DNA from: DATGUN01 sp035301285
GTDB lineage: Bacteria > Bacillota > Bacilli > Bacillales > Amphibacillaceae
Direction: 5' to 3'
Length of the DNA: 37,899 nucleotides
Assembly (NCBI GenBank): GCA_035301285.1
Contig: DATGUN010000019.1
Span: 1-37,899 of the forward strand
Part shown: in pieces, positions 1 to 7,621 of the stretch
How the letters are laid out: every line of letters starts with the position of its first letter
Position numbering within the stretch: position 1 is the first letter of the stretch
Made by a program: the position numbers and the translations under genes
Notes under the pieces: generated by a model
Databases searched by the model: none
Seen by the model: only the letters and a program-made list of their open reading frames with translations
What the model was told of the DNA's origin: nothing

Positions 1-30
1 TCCTGAGCCAAGATCAAACTCTCCATAGAA
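1..30 (-). rRNA. rrs: 16S ribosomal RNA, 5' end only (partial)
   Basis: The reverse strand reads GAGAGTTTGATCTTGGCTCA, the universal 5' start of bacterial 16S rRNA. The gene runs off the left edge, so only about 30 nt are present. The mature 5' end is placed by analogy with Bacillus and may be off by a few bases. An rRNA leader and a strong promoter lie immediately upstream on the same strand. Confidence 0.93.
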
Positions 31-217
31 TTTGCATGTGATTGACACCAATCAATCACTTCTTAGCTTTAAAAATTGATCCAGAGACTCAATCATCATC
101 GGCCGATATCTATATCAACCTCAGATTCATTGGCTCTTTCACCTTTTGACATACTGGTTGTTTTGTTCAGTTTTCAAGGAGCAAAATTGCATTTACTACT
201 AACTTAACAGCAAAATT
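31..217 (-). other. rRNA operon leader (pre-16S 5' spacer)
   Basis: This is the transcribed spacer between the rRNA promoter and 16S. On the minus strand it contains CCTTGAAAACTGAACAAA (about 162-179), close to the motif repeated in Bacillaceae rRNA leaders and spacers. It also has a hairpin, GTGATTG/CAATCAC (39-60), just upstream of the 16S start, which may take part in 16S processing. No coding sequence is visible. Confidence 0.7.
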
Positions 218-247
218 ATTATACCATTTCTACCTACTGCTTGTCAA
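218..247 (-). promoter_or_regulatory. sigma-A rRNA promoter
   Basis: Minus-strand -35 TTGACA (242-247) and -10 TATAAT (218-223) are both perfect consensus, separated by 18 bp. This fits a highly expressed rRNA operon. The AT-rich DNA from 248 to 455 between this promoter and the rhodanese gene holds no gene that I can support. It may supply UP-element-like tracts. Confidence 0.88.
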
Positions 248-455
248 TTGTCGTTTAATAAAACATTAAAATGATATAATGCATTAAATAACCATTCATT
301 TAGCATTTAGCATTTAACCTAACCACATTTATTTCAAGCAGCACGATTAATATTACTCCTCCAATGCTTAAAAGTCAATACAGAAATTATATTTTTTTAT
401 CTTTGGTAAAAAATGTATCTTTATGATCGGCATTATATAGTCAGATAGCTTCTGA

Positions 456-764
456 TTACAGAACAACATCTCCAGTCCATTCGCTCATGCCACCTTTTAA
501 GTTGGATACCTTGAAACCATGTTCATCCATAAACGCTGCCGCAGTCATACTTCTGCCACCTGAGCGACACACAAATACATACTCTTTGCTTTTATCCAGT
601 GCATCAATCGAATGTGGTATTTTTTCCAATGGTATATGTTTAGCATTTTCAATCATTCCGTTTGCAACTTCTTCATCTTCCCTTACGTCAACAATGACTA
701 TATTATCATCATTTTTCAAACGGTCTCTTAATGCTTGCTGTGTAACTTCCTTTATATGTTCCAT
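456..764 (-). CDS. Single-domain rhodanese-like protein
   Basis: This is a 102-residue protein that is essentially one rhodanese domain. The active-site loop is CRSGGRS, with the sulfur-accepting cysteine first. The usual N-terminal IVDVREDEE strand and the C-terminal NLKGGMSEW motif are present. Such proteins carry persulfide sulfur or act in thiosulfate sulfurtransfer in the cytoplasm; the substrate cannot be read from sequence. The start chosen is the ATG at 764, because AAAGGAG lies just upstream; the open frame extends to 848 but without a ribosome site and beyond the domain. A good promoter lies at 799-827. The gene appears to be single and stands between an rRNA operon and a divergent secreted-protein gene. 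Confidence 0.88.
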   Translation of the reverse strand: MEHIKEVTQQALRDRLKNDDNIVIVDVREDEEVANGMIENAKHIPLEKIPHSIDALDKSKEYVFVCRSGGRSMTAAAFMDEHGFKVSNLKGGMSEWTGDVVL

Positions 765-798
765 ACTGAATTGCTCCTTTATTTTTAAACATAGATAT

Positions 799-827
799 AT
801 CATACGTTTTTTCTGAATAGCTTGCAA
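799..827 (-). promoter_or_regulatory. Putative sigma-A promoter of the rhodanese gene
   Basis: TTGCAA (822-827), a 17-bp gap and TATGAT (799-804) read leftward, 35 bp upstream of the chosen ATG. TTGCAA is its own reverse complement, so it could in principle also face the divergent gene. No well-spaced -10 is visible on that side. Confidence 0.55.
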
Positions 828-874
828 TGTTCTGGCACAAACTAACACTATTATTAATACAAGGGCGGTTCATT

Positions 875-1636
875 ATGTACAACAACTGGTATCTGATTCC
901 TATATTGTTTTTTGCTATTTTAATTTTTTCATTTTCCACTGTCGGTGCAGAAGAAACTCCCGAAGAGAAACTAATCAAAACATATCATGAGGATATTACA
1001 GGCGATGGACATAAAGAAAACATTTCGCTTTATGGAACATTCCTGTCGAATGAAAGTGAATATTTTCGGGATATATGGGCCACCATCACTTTTCCAGATC
1101 AAACAGTAGAAAAAATTTCTTATCAAGGCGGCTATCAACCAGCGCTAACATTCGTCGATATGAATCAAAATGGCAGATATGATATATTATTCACCAGTAC
1201 GACCAATCAAGAAAATGACACCCAACATTCACGCTTACACTCAATAAAACGAAATAAAAAACCATCGGAAGTGGAATTACCTGCCCAAGATCATATTAAT
1301 GGCAAGTTTCAGAGCAAGTTTAAAATTGAGCTGAGCATTTCACCTATTGATGAACCAAAAATCATTAATATTGAAAATCAGGCAAATCAATATATTGAAA
1401 CTGGTATTTATGACCATGATGGCAACTTACTTAAAAACATCTCCATACACTCGCAGCCAATTGTAAAATATGAACCTGTCTTCTTAAGTACACACAAAGG
1501 GTATGGATTGAAAAGTTACCGACAGATAAATGGAATGAACAAAGCAGATAAAATAGGTACAATCGAGACCCTTTGGTATTATGAAGGTTCCAGATGGGTG
1601 ATCCTGGATTCTGAGTGGATGGAAAATTCCCATTGA
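875..1636 (+). CDS. Secreted protein of unknown function with Asp-rich FG-GAP-like motifs
   Basis: This encodes 253 residues from the ATG at 875, preceded by an AGGGCGG ribosome site; an in-frame upstream ATG at 827 would spoil the signal peptide. The N-terminus (YNNWYLIPILFFAILIFSFS, then TVGA before EE) is a typical Sec signal peptide with likely type I cleavage. There is no lipobox cysteine. Two segments, DITGDGHKENISL and DMNQNGRYDILF, resemble the DxDxDG-type calcium loops of FG-GAP/VCBS repeats. This suggests a small extracellular beta-rich domain. I do not recognise the family and infer no function. It is monocistronic and divergent from the rhodanese gene. Confidence 0.75.
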   Translation: MYNNWYLIPILFFAILIFSFSTVGAEETPEEKLIKTYHEDITGDGHKENISLYGTFLSNESEYFRDIWATITFPDQTVEKISYQGGYQPALTFVDMNQNGRYDILFTSTTNQENDTQHSRLHSIKRNKKPSEVELPAQDHINGKFQSKFKIELSISPIDEPKIINIENQANQYIETGIYDHDGNLLKNISIHSQPIVKYEPVFLSTHKGYGLKSYRQINGMNKADKIGTIETLWYYEGSRWVILDSEWMENSH

Positions 1637-1690
1637 CTTGGTTTTTGAACACTTATGCTTTTAGAAAACGGAGAAATATCATTTAAAAGC

Positions 1691-1712
1691 CTCACCCCAG
1701 TAAAGGGGTGAG
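1691..1712. terminator. Bidirectional intrinsic terminator between the secreted protein and leuS
   Basis: A perfect 8-bp stem (CTCACCCC / GGGGTGAG) with a 6-nt loop sits between two convergent genes. On the minus strand it is followed by GCTTTTAAAT, serving leuS. On the plus strand the T-run is weaker (ACTTCT). Confidence 0.75.
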
Positions 1713-1719
1713 ACTTCTA

Positions 1720-4137
1720 CTAATTGGCTACAATATTGACTAATTTCCCTGGTATAACAATGACCTTACGTATTGACTTATCTTTTATCCAATTTTGAAT
1801 CGTTTCGTTTTCAAGGGAAACTTTCTCCAATTCCTCTTTTGATATATCTGCAGGAACACTGATTTTCGCTCGAACCTTCCCCATGACTTGCACAACAATC
1901 TCCACTTCATCGGAGACCAATTTTGCTTCATCAAATTCCGGCCATTTTTCATACGCAATCGTTGAAGCATTGCCCATTCTCTCCCATAACTCTTCACAAA
2001 TATGCGGTGTAATGGGAGCCAGAAGTTTTATAAAATCTTCCATATATCCTTTAGGTAATTCCTTGACTTTATATGCCGCATTCACAAATACCATCATCTG
2101 AGAAATAGCTGTGTTAAAGTGTAGATTCTCGTAATCCTCGGATACTTTTTTTACTGTTTCATGATATACCTTTTCCAACGCCGAACTTTCCATCTCATCA
2201 GTTATGTTTGAGGATAAGCTTCCATCTTCATTAACAATCAAGCGCCAAACACGGTCAAGAAAACGTCTCGAACCATCCAATCCACTTTCTGACCAACTCA
2301 CATCCGCATCAAGTGGGCCCATGAACATCTCATAAAGTCTCAATGTATCTGCACCGTGTGAGCTGATAATATCATCCGGATTAATGACATTTCCCTTCGA
2401 TTTACTCATCTTCTCATGGCCTTCTCCAAGAATCATCCCTTGATTGAATAATTTTGTGAATGGTTCCTTTGTCGGAACAACACCTATATCATAAAGAAAC
2501 TTATGCCAAAATCGTGCATATAAAAGATGAAGTACCGCATGTTCCGCACCACCTATATATACATCAACGGGCAACCATTTCTGAAGAGCGGCAGGGTCCG
2601 CCAACGCTTCCGAATTGTCGGGATCAATATATCTCATATAATACCAGCAACTTCCTGCCCACTGTGGCATGGTATTTGTTTCTCTTCTTCCCTTCATTCC
2701 GGTTTTAGGGTCAACAACATGAACCCAGTCTGTGTTTGCAAGCGGCGACTCCCCTGTTCCAGATGGTTGGACCTTATCCACTGCAGGTAGTTCTAGGGGC
2801 AATTCCTCTTCAGGAACTGTCGACATTGTGCCATCTTCCCAATGGATGATTGGAATTGGCTCACCCCAATAACGTTGACGTGCAAACAGCCAATCACGCA
2901 AACGGTAGGTTATTTTTTTGGTCCCTTTGTCGTTTTTTTCCAACCAGTTAATCATCTCAGTAATGGCTCCCTCTGTATCGAGGCCATTTAAAAAGTCAGA
3001 ATTAACGTGTTTCCCATCACCGACATAGGCTTCTTTTTCGACATCTCCACCACTGACAACCTCAACAATCGGCAGTTCATACTTTGTAGCGAATTCATAA
3101 TCCCGTTCATCATGTGCAGGAACGGCCATAATGGCCCCGCTGCCATAGGACATCAACACATAATCCCCAATCCAGATCGGCACTTTCTCATTATTGACCG
3201 GATTAACGGCATAGGCCCCGGTAAAGACCCCTGTTTTTTCTTTAGCCAAATCTGTCCGTTCCAAGTCCGATTTAGTCTCTACATATGAAACATAATCTTC
3301 GACAGCTGATCGTTGGTGTGGTGTGACTATTTTCTTGACGAGAGGGTGCTCTGGTGAAAGGACAGCATATGTTGCACCGAACAACGTATCTGGTCGAGTT
3401 GTAAAAACAGAGAACGATTTTTCATTCTTCCCATCGATTTGAAAAGTCACTTCTGCACCTTCTGAACGACCAATCCAATTCCGTTGCATTTCTTTCAGAC
3501 TTTCGGGCCAATCAAGATCATCCAGGTCTTCCAACAAACGGTCCGAATACGCCGTAATCTTAAGCATCCATTGCCGCATCGGCTTCCTTATGACAGGGTG
3601 ATCTCCGCGTTCACTCTTGCCATCGATGACTTCTTCATTCGCCAATACTGTGCCGAGAGCTGGACACCAATTAACGGCAACTTCATCGATATAAGCTAGT
3701 CCATGTTCATAAAGTTTTGTAAAGATCCATTGGGTCCATTTATAATAATCCGGATCGGTTGTTGAGATTTCTCGGTCCCAATCATACGAAAAACCCAATG
3801 ATTTAATCTGGCGCTTGAAAACAGCGATATTCTCTTTTGTGAATGCTTCGGGGCTATTTCCTGTATCAATTGCATATTGTTCCGCTGGCAGACCAAATGC
3901 ATCCCACCCCATCGGGTGCATAACCTCATAGCCTTTCATACGATTCATGCGACTGATGATATCCGTCGCTGTATAGCCTTCCGGGTGCCCGACATGGAGT
4001 CCAGCACCTGAGGGATACGGAAACATATCCAAAAAATAACGCTTTTCTTTATCAGAATGCGTATTTGTTTTAAATGTTTTATTTTCTTCCCAATATTTTT
4101 GCCACTTTGTTTCGATTTCTTGATGATGATAACTCAT
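1720..4137 (-). CDS. leuS: Leucine--tRNA ligase
   Basis: This is an 805-residue class Ia leucyl-tRNA synthetase, matching the usual length. It charges tRNA(Leu) in the cytoplasm. The HIGH-type motif is in YPSGAGLHVGHPEGY (about residue 41 on). The CP1 editing domain shows TTRPDTLFGATYAV and the MAVPAHDERD segment, whose Asp is the editing residue. The KMSKS motif is present as KMSKSKGN. The C-terminal anticodon-binding and tRNA-contact regions are complete. The ATG at 4137 follows AAGGAGG. Expression is controlled by a leucine T-box leader just upstream. There is no frameshift or truncation, and the gene is followed by a terminator. Confidence 0.98.
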   Translation of the reverse strand: MSYHHQEIETKWQKYWEENKTFKTNTHSDKEKRYFLDMFPYPSGAGLHVGHPEGYTATDIISRMNRMKGYEVMHPMGWDAFGLPAEQYAIDTGNSPEAFTKENIAVFKRQIKSLGFSYDWDREISTTDPDYYKWTQWIFTKLYEHGLAYIDEVAVNWCPALGTVLANEEVIDGKSERGDHPVIRKPMRQWMLKITAYSDRLLEDLDDLDWPESLKEMQRNWIGRSEGAEVTFQIDGKNEKSFSVFTTRPDTLFGATYAVLSPEHPLVKKIVTPHQRSAVEDYVSYVETKSDLERTDLAKEKTGVFTGAYAVNPVNNEKVPIWIGDYVLMSYGSGAIMAVPAHDERDYEFATKYELPIVEVVSGGDVEKEAYVGDGKHVNSDFLNGLDTEGAITEMINWLEKNDKGTKKITYRLRDWLFARQRYWGEPIPIIHWEDGTMSTVPEEELPLELPAVDKVQPSGTGESPLANTDWVHVVDPKTGMKGRRETNTMPQWAGSCWYYMRYIDPDNSEALADPAALQKWLPVDVYIGGAEHAVLHLLYARFWHKFLYDIGVVPTKEPFTKLFNQGMILGEGHEKMSKSKGNVINPDDIISSHGADTLRLYEMFMGPLDADVSWSESGLDGSRRFLDRVWRLIVNEDGSLSSNITDEMESSALEKVYHETVKKVSEDYENLHFNTAISQMMVFVNAAYKVKELPKGYMEDFIKLLAPITPHICEELWERMGNASTIAYEKWPEFDEAKLVSDEVEIVVQVMGKVRAKISVPADISKEELEKVSLENETIQNWIKDKSIRKVIVIPGKLVNIVAN

Positions 4138-4160
4138 CGCATTTCCTCCTTCATATCATT

Positions 4161-4416
4161 AAAAAAAGCCTCCAACATCCCTTATAGGGACGAGAAGCTT
4201 GCATTACCCGCGGTACCACCCAAATTAACGTATGTACACGTTCACTTGTATCCTTAACGCGGAGTAACGGCGAAAGCTACTGATTCATTCACATTCGCAA
4301 CATTAAAGGTGAGTTCATCATTGTTCAGCAACAGTTTACACCAACCACTGTTTCTCTCAAGCTAAATACAATGATTACTATTCCTTTGCATCGTTGTTAA
4401 CAATTATTATCATCAT
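4161..4416 (-). promoter_or_regulatory. T-box leader, leucine (CTC) specifier, with attenuator
   Basis: The minus strand contains the invariant T-box core GGGTGGTACCGCGGG (4207-4221), which pairs with the uncharged tRNA acceptor end. Downstream is a terminator hairpin with a run of seven Ts (4161-4200). Stem I has the AGAGA element and GGTTGG loop sequence. The specifier loop reads GAACTCACC, giving the Leu codon CTC (complement of 4311-4313). Uncharged tRNA(Leu) should stabilise the antiterminator and allow leuS transcription. The 5' edge is approximate. Confidence 0.95.
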
Positions 4417-4443
4417 ATTATATGAAACATCACACATAGTCAA
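4415..4443 (-). promoter_or_regulatory. Putative leuS promoter
   Basis: Minus strand TTGACT (4438-4443), with TAATAT (4415-4420) at a 17-bp gap or TATAAT (4417-4422) at 15 bp. It is placed correctly to start the T-box leader transcript. Confidence 0.6.
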
Positions 4444-4585
4444 GGAATACCAAGTAGAGAAGGTATTTCTTCATTCCTTGAAGTCATCTTTGGATTTATC
4501 CACATTGAGCTCCAACTTATTCTTGTCCTTTTTGGGCTTTTACATGATAAACTATGATTATCATATATTAAGGGGATTTGAACCA

Positions 4586-5155
4586 ATGATAAAAGGAATA
4601 TTGCATTTTGCCCATCATCTAATGAAAAAAAATATACAACCCGGTGACACAGTCATTGATGCAACATGTGGAAATGGTTATGATACGGTCTTTTTAAGTC
4701 AATTAACCGGAGAAAAAGGTCATGTCTTCGGGTTTGATGTCCAGGCAGCTGCTATCCAGAATACTGGAAACCGCATTCAAATAGAAGCGTCGCTGAATAA
4801 TATTACGCTCATCAATGATAGTCACAGTCACTTCATGCATCATATCCCCGTCGATAAATTAACCAGGCTCGGTGGAGCTATCTTTAACTTGGGATACTTG
4901 CCTGGCAGCGATAAAAACATCATAACCACAAGCGAATCAACTATTACAGCGATTGAAGGGATCATATCCCATTTAAAAGTAAAAGGGATCATTGTGCTTG
5001 TTATCTACCATGGACATCCTGGCGGAAAAAAGGAAATGGAAGACATCATGAAATATGCACGTTTGTTAGACCAAACATTATACAATGTGCTTTATTATGG
5101 ATTCATCAACCAAAAGAATAATCCTCCATTCATCTTGGCTATCGAAAAACGGTAA
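4586..5155 (+). CDS. mnmM: tRNA 5-aminomethyl-uridine methyltransferase MnmM (YtqB family)
   Basis: This 189-residue class I SAM methyltransferase has motif I DATCGNGYDTVFLS (SAM-binding glycine loop), an acidic strand end FGFDVQ, and the family signature FNLGYLPGSDK. The closest match I recall is B. subtilis YtqB, identified as MnmM, which methylates nm5U34 to mnm5U34 in tRNA anticodons. I chose the ATG at 4586 because AGGGGA precedes it at good spacing and the protein then starts MIKGILHFAH as in the family. The open frame continues upstream into the leuS T-box region, which is clearly not coding. It is divergent from leuS. The family is a confident call; the exact modification rests on homology. 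Confidence 0.9.
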   Translation: MIKGILHFAHHLMKKNIQPGDTVIDATCGNGYDTVFLSQLTGEKGHVFGFDVQAAAIQNTGNRIQIEASLNNITLINDSHSHFMHHIPVDKLTRLGGAIFNLGYLPGSDKNIITTSESTITAIEGIISHLKVKGIIVLVIYHGHPGGKKEMEDIMKYARLLDQTLYNVLYYGFINQKNNPPFILAIEKR

Positions 5156-5268
5156 TGCCCTAATTCTTTAGTGTCATGATATTTTTTAATTCACGGCTGC
5201 CTTCTCTTACATTCGATTATTTTGTATACTATAATATACTTAAACAATACTCTTTGGGGAGGATGTAA

Positions 5269-5808
5269 ATGATTCAACATTATAAAGGATATACACCAGA
5301 GATCCATCCATCTGTCTACATCGCGGAAAATGCTACAATTACCGGCGATGTCACCATTGAAGAGTTATCCAGCATTTGGTTCCAAACCGTTATACGAGGT
5401 GATGTTGCCTCCACATATATTGGTAAACGTGTCAATATCCAGGATCTATCAATGGTACACCAAAGCCCTGATTATCCTGTCCTCGTTCATGATGACGTAA
5501 CAATTGGGCATCAAGTCACCATACACGGAGCTACCATTCACAAAAAAGCGCTTATTGGTATGGGGTCGATTGTATTAGATGGGGCAACCATTGGTGAACA
5601 TGCATTTATCGGGGCAGGCAGTCTCATTCCGCCTGGAAAAGACATTCCACCTCGTTCCCTTGCATTTGGACGTCCTGCAAAAGTCATCCGAGAATTGACT
5701 GAAGCCGATTATAAAGAAATGGAAAGAGTGCGCAAAGAGTACGTAAACAAAGGACAATACTATAAAAACCAAGCATACAGAACCGCTTCAACACAAAATT
5801 GGGAGTAA
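5269..5808 (+). CDS. ytoA: Gamma-carbonic-anhydrase-like hexapeptide-repeat protein (YtoA)
   Basis: This 179-residue left-handed beta-helix protein has repeated hexapeptide turns from residue 12 to about 140, such as ATITGDVTIEE and ATIGEHAFIGAG. Three histidines in the order of the gamma-class zinc ligands are visible in SMVHQ, TIGHQ and TIHGA. RGD in VIRGDVAS matches the conserved Arg/Asp of the family. Actual carbonic anhydrase activity is unproven in Bacillus homologues and other trimeric metal-binding roles remain possible. The ATG follows GGGGAGGATGTAA. A TATAAT at 5230-5235 is a likely -10, but no good -35 is visible. Confidence 0.88.
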   Translation: MIQHYKGYTPEIHPSVYIAENATITGDVTIEELSSIWFQTVIRGDVASTYIGKRVNIQDLSMVHQSPDYPVLVHDDVTIGHQVTIHGATIHKKALIGMGSIVLDGATIGEHAFIGAGSLIPPGKDIPPRSLAFGRPAKVIRELTEADYKEMERVRKEYVNKGQYYKNQAYRTASTQNWE

Positions 5809-5881
5809 TTTACAGTCACTATACTATCTAAAGTATGGTCAGAACATTTCTCCCAATATGTCTCTTTTTCATCCAATTGGA

Positions 5882-5922
5882 AAAATGCAGGCAAGGAGAT
5901 TGTATCTCTTTGCCTGCATTTT
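5882..5922. terminator. Bidirectional terminator between ytoA and metK
   Basis: A long near-perfect hairpin with a 19-bp stem and 3-nt loop (AAAATGCAGGCAAGGAGAT, then its complement with one G-U type pair) has A/T tracts on both sides. It sits between convergent ytoA and metK and can end both transcripts. Confidence 0.88.
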
Positions 5923-5938
5923 ATATCGTTCATCACAT

Positions 5939-7138
5939 TCAGCTTTTTAACAGTTGCTTTAATGCTGTTACTTTATCCGTTTTTTCCCATGGGAATTGAA
6001 CTTCTGTACGACCAAAATGTCCATATGCCGAGGTTGCTTTAAAAATAGGCTTCCGCAAATCCAGCATTTCTATAATACCCGCAGGCCGTAAGTCAAATAT
6101 TTCCCGTACTGCTTTAACCAAGGCTCCTTCATCTACTGATCCGGAACCAAATGTATTTATCGCAATCGATACCGGTTCCCGGACGCCAATGGCATATGAC
6201 AACTGGACTTCACAACTCTTGGCAAGTCCTGCACTCACAATATTTTTGGCAACATATCTTGCGGCATATGAAGCAGATCGATCAACTTTGGTTGGATCTT
6301 TCCCGCTAAAAGCACCGCCACCATGTCTAGCATAGCCGCCATACGTATCAACAATGATTTTGCGCCCTGTCAGGCCAACATCACCTTGTGGACCTCCAAT
6401 GACGAATCGACCAGTCGGATTAATATAGTACTTTGTATCGTCTGCCAAAAGTTCTGCTGGGACCACGGGCTTGATAACATAATCAAACATATCTTTTTCA
6501 ATTGTTTGGATGGTTGTATCCTCATGATGCTGCGTGGAAATGACAATGGTATCTACACGACACGGCTGATTATTTTCATCATACTCTACAGTGACTTGTG
6601 TCTTCCCATCCGGAAGTAAATAAGGCAATGTTTTTTCTTTACGTACTTTGGTTAATTGTTTGGAAAGTTTATGGGCAAGCGAGATTGGAAGCGGCATAAG
6701 CTCATCTGTTTCATCACATGCATACCCGAACATCAGGCCTTGGTCGCCGGCACCGATTGCATCGATATTTTCCTCGACCGTTTTTCCTTGCCGTGATTCA
6801 TAAGATTCGTCAACACCACTTGCTATATCTGATGACTGCTCATCAATCGCAGTCAATACAGAGCATGTTTCTCCATCGAAACCATATTTAGCATGTGTAT
6901 AGCCAATATTTTTAATCGTATGTCGTACAATAGCAGGAATATCAACATATGTATCGGTCGTAATCTCACCGGAGACAAATACCATCCCAGTCGTCACTAC
7001 CGTTTCACACGCAACACGAGCATATGGGTCACTTGCTATGATATCATCCAATATGGCATCTGATATCTGGTCACAGATTTTATCAGGATGCCCTTCTGTA
7101 ACCGACTCAGATGTAAATAATCGATTTTTATTATACAT
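5939..7138 (-). CDS. metK: S-adenosylmethionine synthetase
   Basis: This 399-residue enzyme makes SAM from methionine and ATP. It has SVTEGHPDKICDQISDA at the N-terminus (His and Asp of the active site), the GAGDQGLMFGYA nucleotide motif, and GGGAFSGKDPTKVDRSA, the phosphate-binding glycine loop. Length and termini match the family. The ATG at 7138 follows AAAGGGGATAGG. Transcription is governed by an upstream SAM riboswitch, so the gene is expected to be off when SAM is plentiful. The divergent neighbour is pckA, the same pairing as in B. subtilis. Confidence 0.98.
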   Translation of the reverse strand: MYNKNRLFTSESVTEGHPDKICDQISDAILDDIIASDPYARVACETVVTTGMVFVSGEITTDTYVDIPAIVRHTIKNIGYTHAKYGFDGETCSVLTAIDEQSSDIASGVDESYESRQGKTVEENIDAIGAGDQGLMFGYACDETDELMPLPISLAHKLSKQLTKVRKEKTLPYLLPDGKTQVTVEYDENNQPCRVDTIVISTQHHEDTTIQTIEKDMFDYVIKPVVPAELLADDTKYYINPTGRFVIGGPQGDVGLTGRKIIVDTYGGYARHGGGAFSGKDPTKVDRSASYAARYVAKNIVSAGLAKSCEVQLSYAIGVREPVSIAINTFGSGSVDEGALVKAVREIFDLRPAGIIEMLDLRKPIFKATSAYGHFGRTEVQFPWEKTDKVTALKQLLKS

Positions 7139-7190
7139 TTTATCCTATCCCCTTTATTACGGATCTTTTTGATGCTTATCCCGGGAAAAT

Positions 7191-7348
7191 AAAAAAACCT
7201 TTCCTACAACAAGAAGGAAAAGGTGATATGTACCTTTCGCTCTTATTGTTCAAGGATGATTCCTTGCATCAGGTGAGCACCTTTTCACACAGTCGTGATG
7301 GTTGCCGGGCCTCATCGGGTCAGTCCCTCCGCCTACTCTGAATAAGAG
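7191..7348 (-). promoter_or_regulatory. SAM-I (S-box) riboswitch with terminator
   Basis: The minus strand shows the S-box core GGCGGAGGGACTGACCCGAT and CCCGGCAACC. Helix P1 is a perfect 8-bp pairing of CTCTTATT (7341-7348) with AATAAGAG (7240-7247), which fixes the aptamer limits. The expression platform is the hairpin ACCTTTTCCTTC...GGAAAGGT followed by seven Ts (7191-7224). SAM binding should favour termination ahead of metK. Confidence 0.97.
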
Positions 7349-7364
7349 TATCCATTTGTCATTC

Positions 7365-7393
7365 AGCTTATCGAAATCACTATTGGAAGTCAA
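7365..7393 (-). promoter_or_regulatory. metK promoter
   Basis: TTGACT (7388-7393), a 17-bp gap and TAAGCT (7365-7370) on the minus strand end about 17 bp before the S-box aptamer. Confidence 0.65.
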
Positions 7394-7481
7394 CTAATTC
7401 AGCTGCTTTTACCATAACAGGGCAAACCATTTTAATTCCAATTATTTATCATTCATAAATAGAGTGGATTATTCATTTAAA

Positions 7482-7492
7482 TGTGTTATACT
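7482..7492 (+). promoter_or_regulatory. Putative CcpN operator upstream of pckA
   Basis: TGTGTTATACT fits the CcpN consensus I recall from B. subtilis pckA and gapB (TRTGHYATAYW) at all 11 positions. CcpN represses these gluconeogenic genes during glycolytic growth. The site lies 130 bp before the pckA start, in the divergent metK-pckA region. A second, poorer copy may exist near 7519-7529 (three mismatches). A -10-like TATACT lies at 7524-7529 with no well-spaced -35. Confidence 0.5.
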
Positions 7493-7621
7493 AATTGTGA
7501 CTGATAATATAGGTATAAATTGGTATACTTTTTTATACATACATAATATAATAAAGCGTATTCAATCCTATATCAACTGGTTTGTCATTCACGAAAATCT
7601 ATTCGAAAGGCAGGTAATAAA

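Noticed and set aside
255..280. TATAAT on the plus strand near 274 as a promoter
   Set aside because: There is no -35 at proper spacing and no gene downstream on that strand before the minus-strand rhodanese. AT-rich background explains it.
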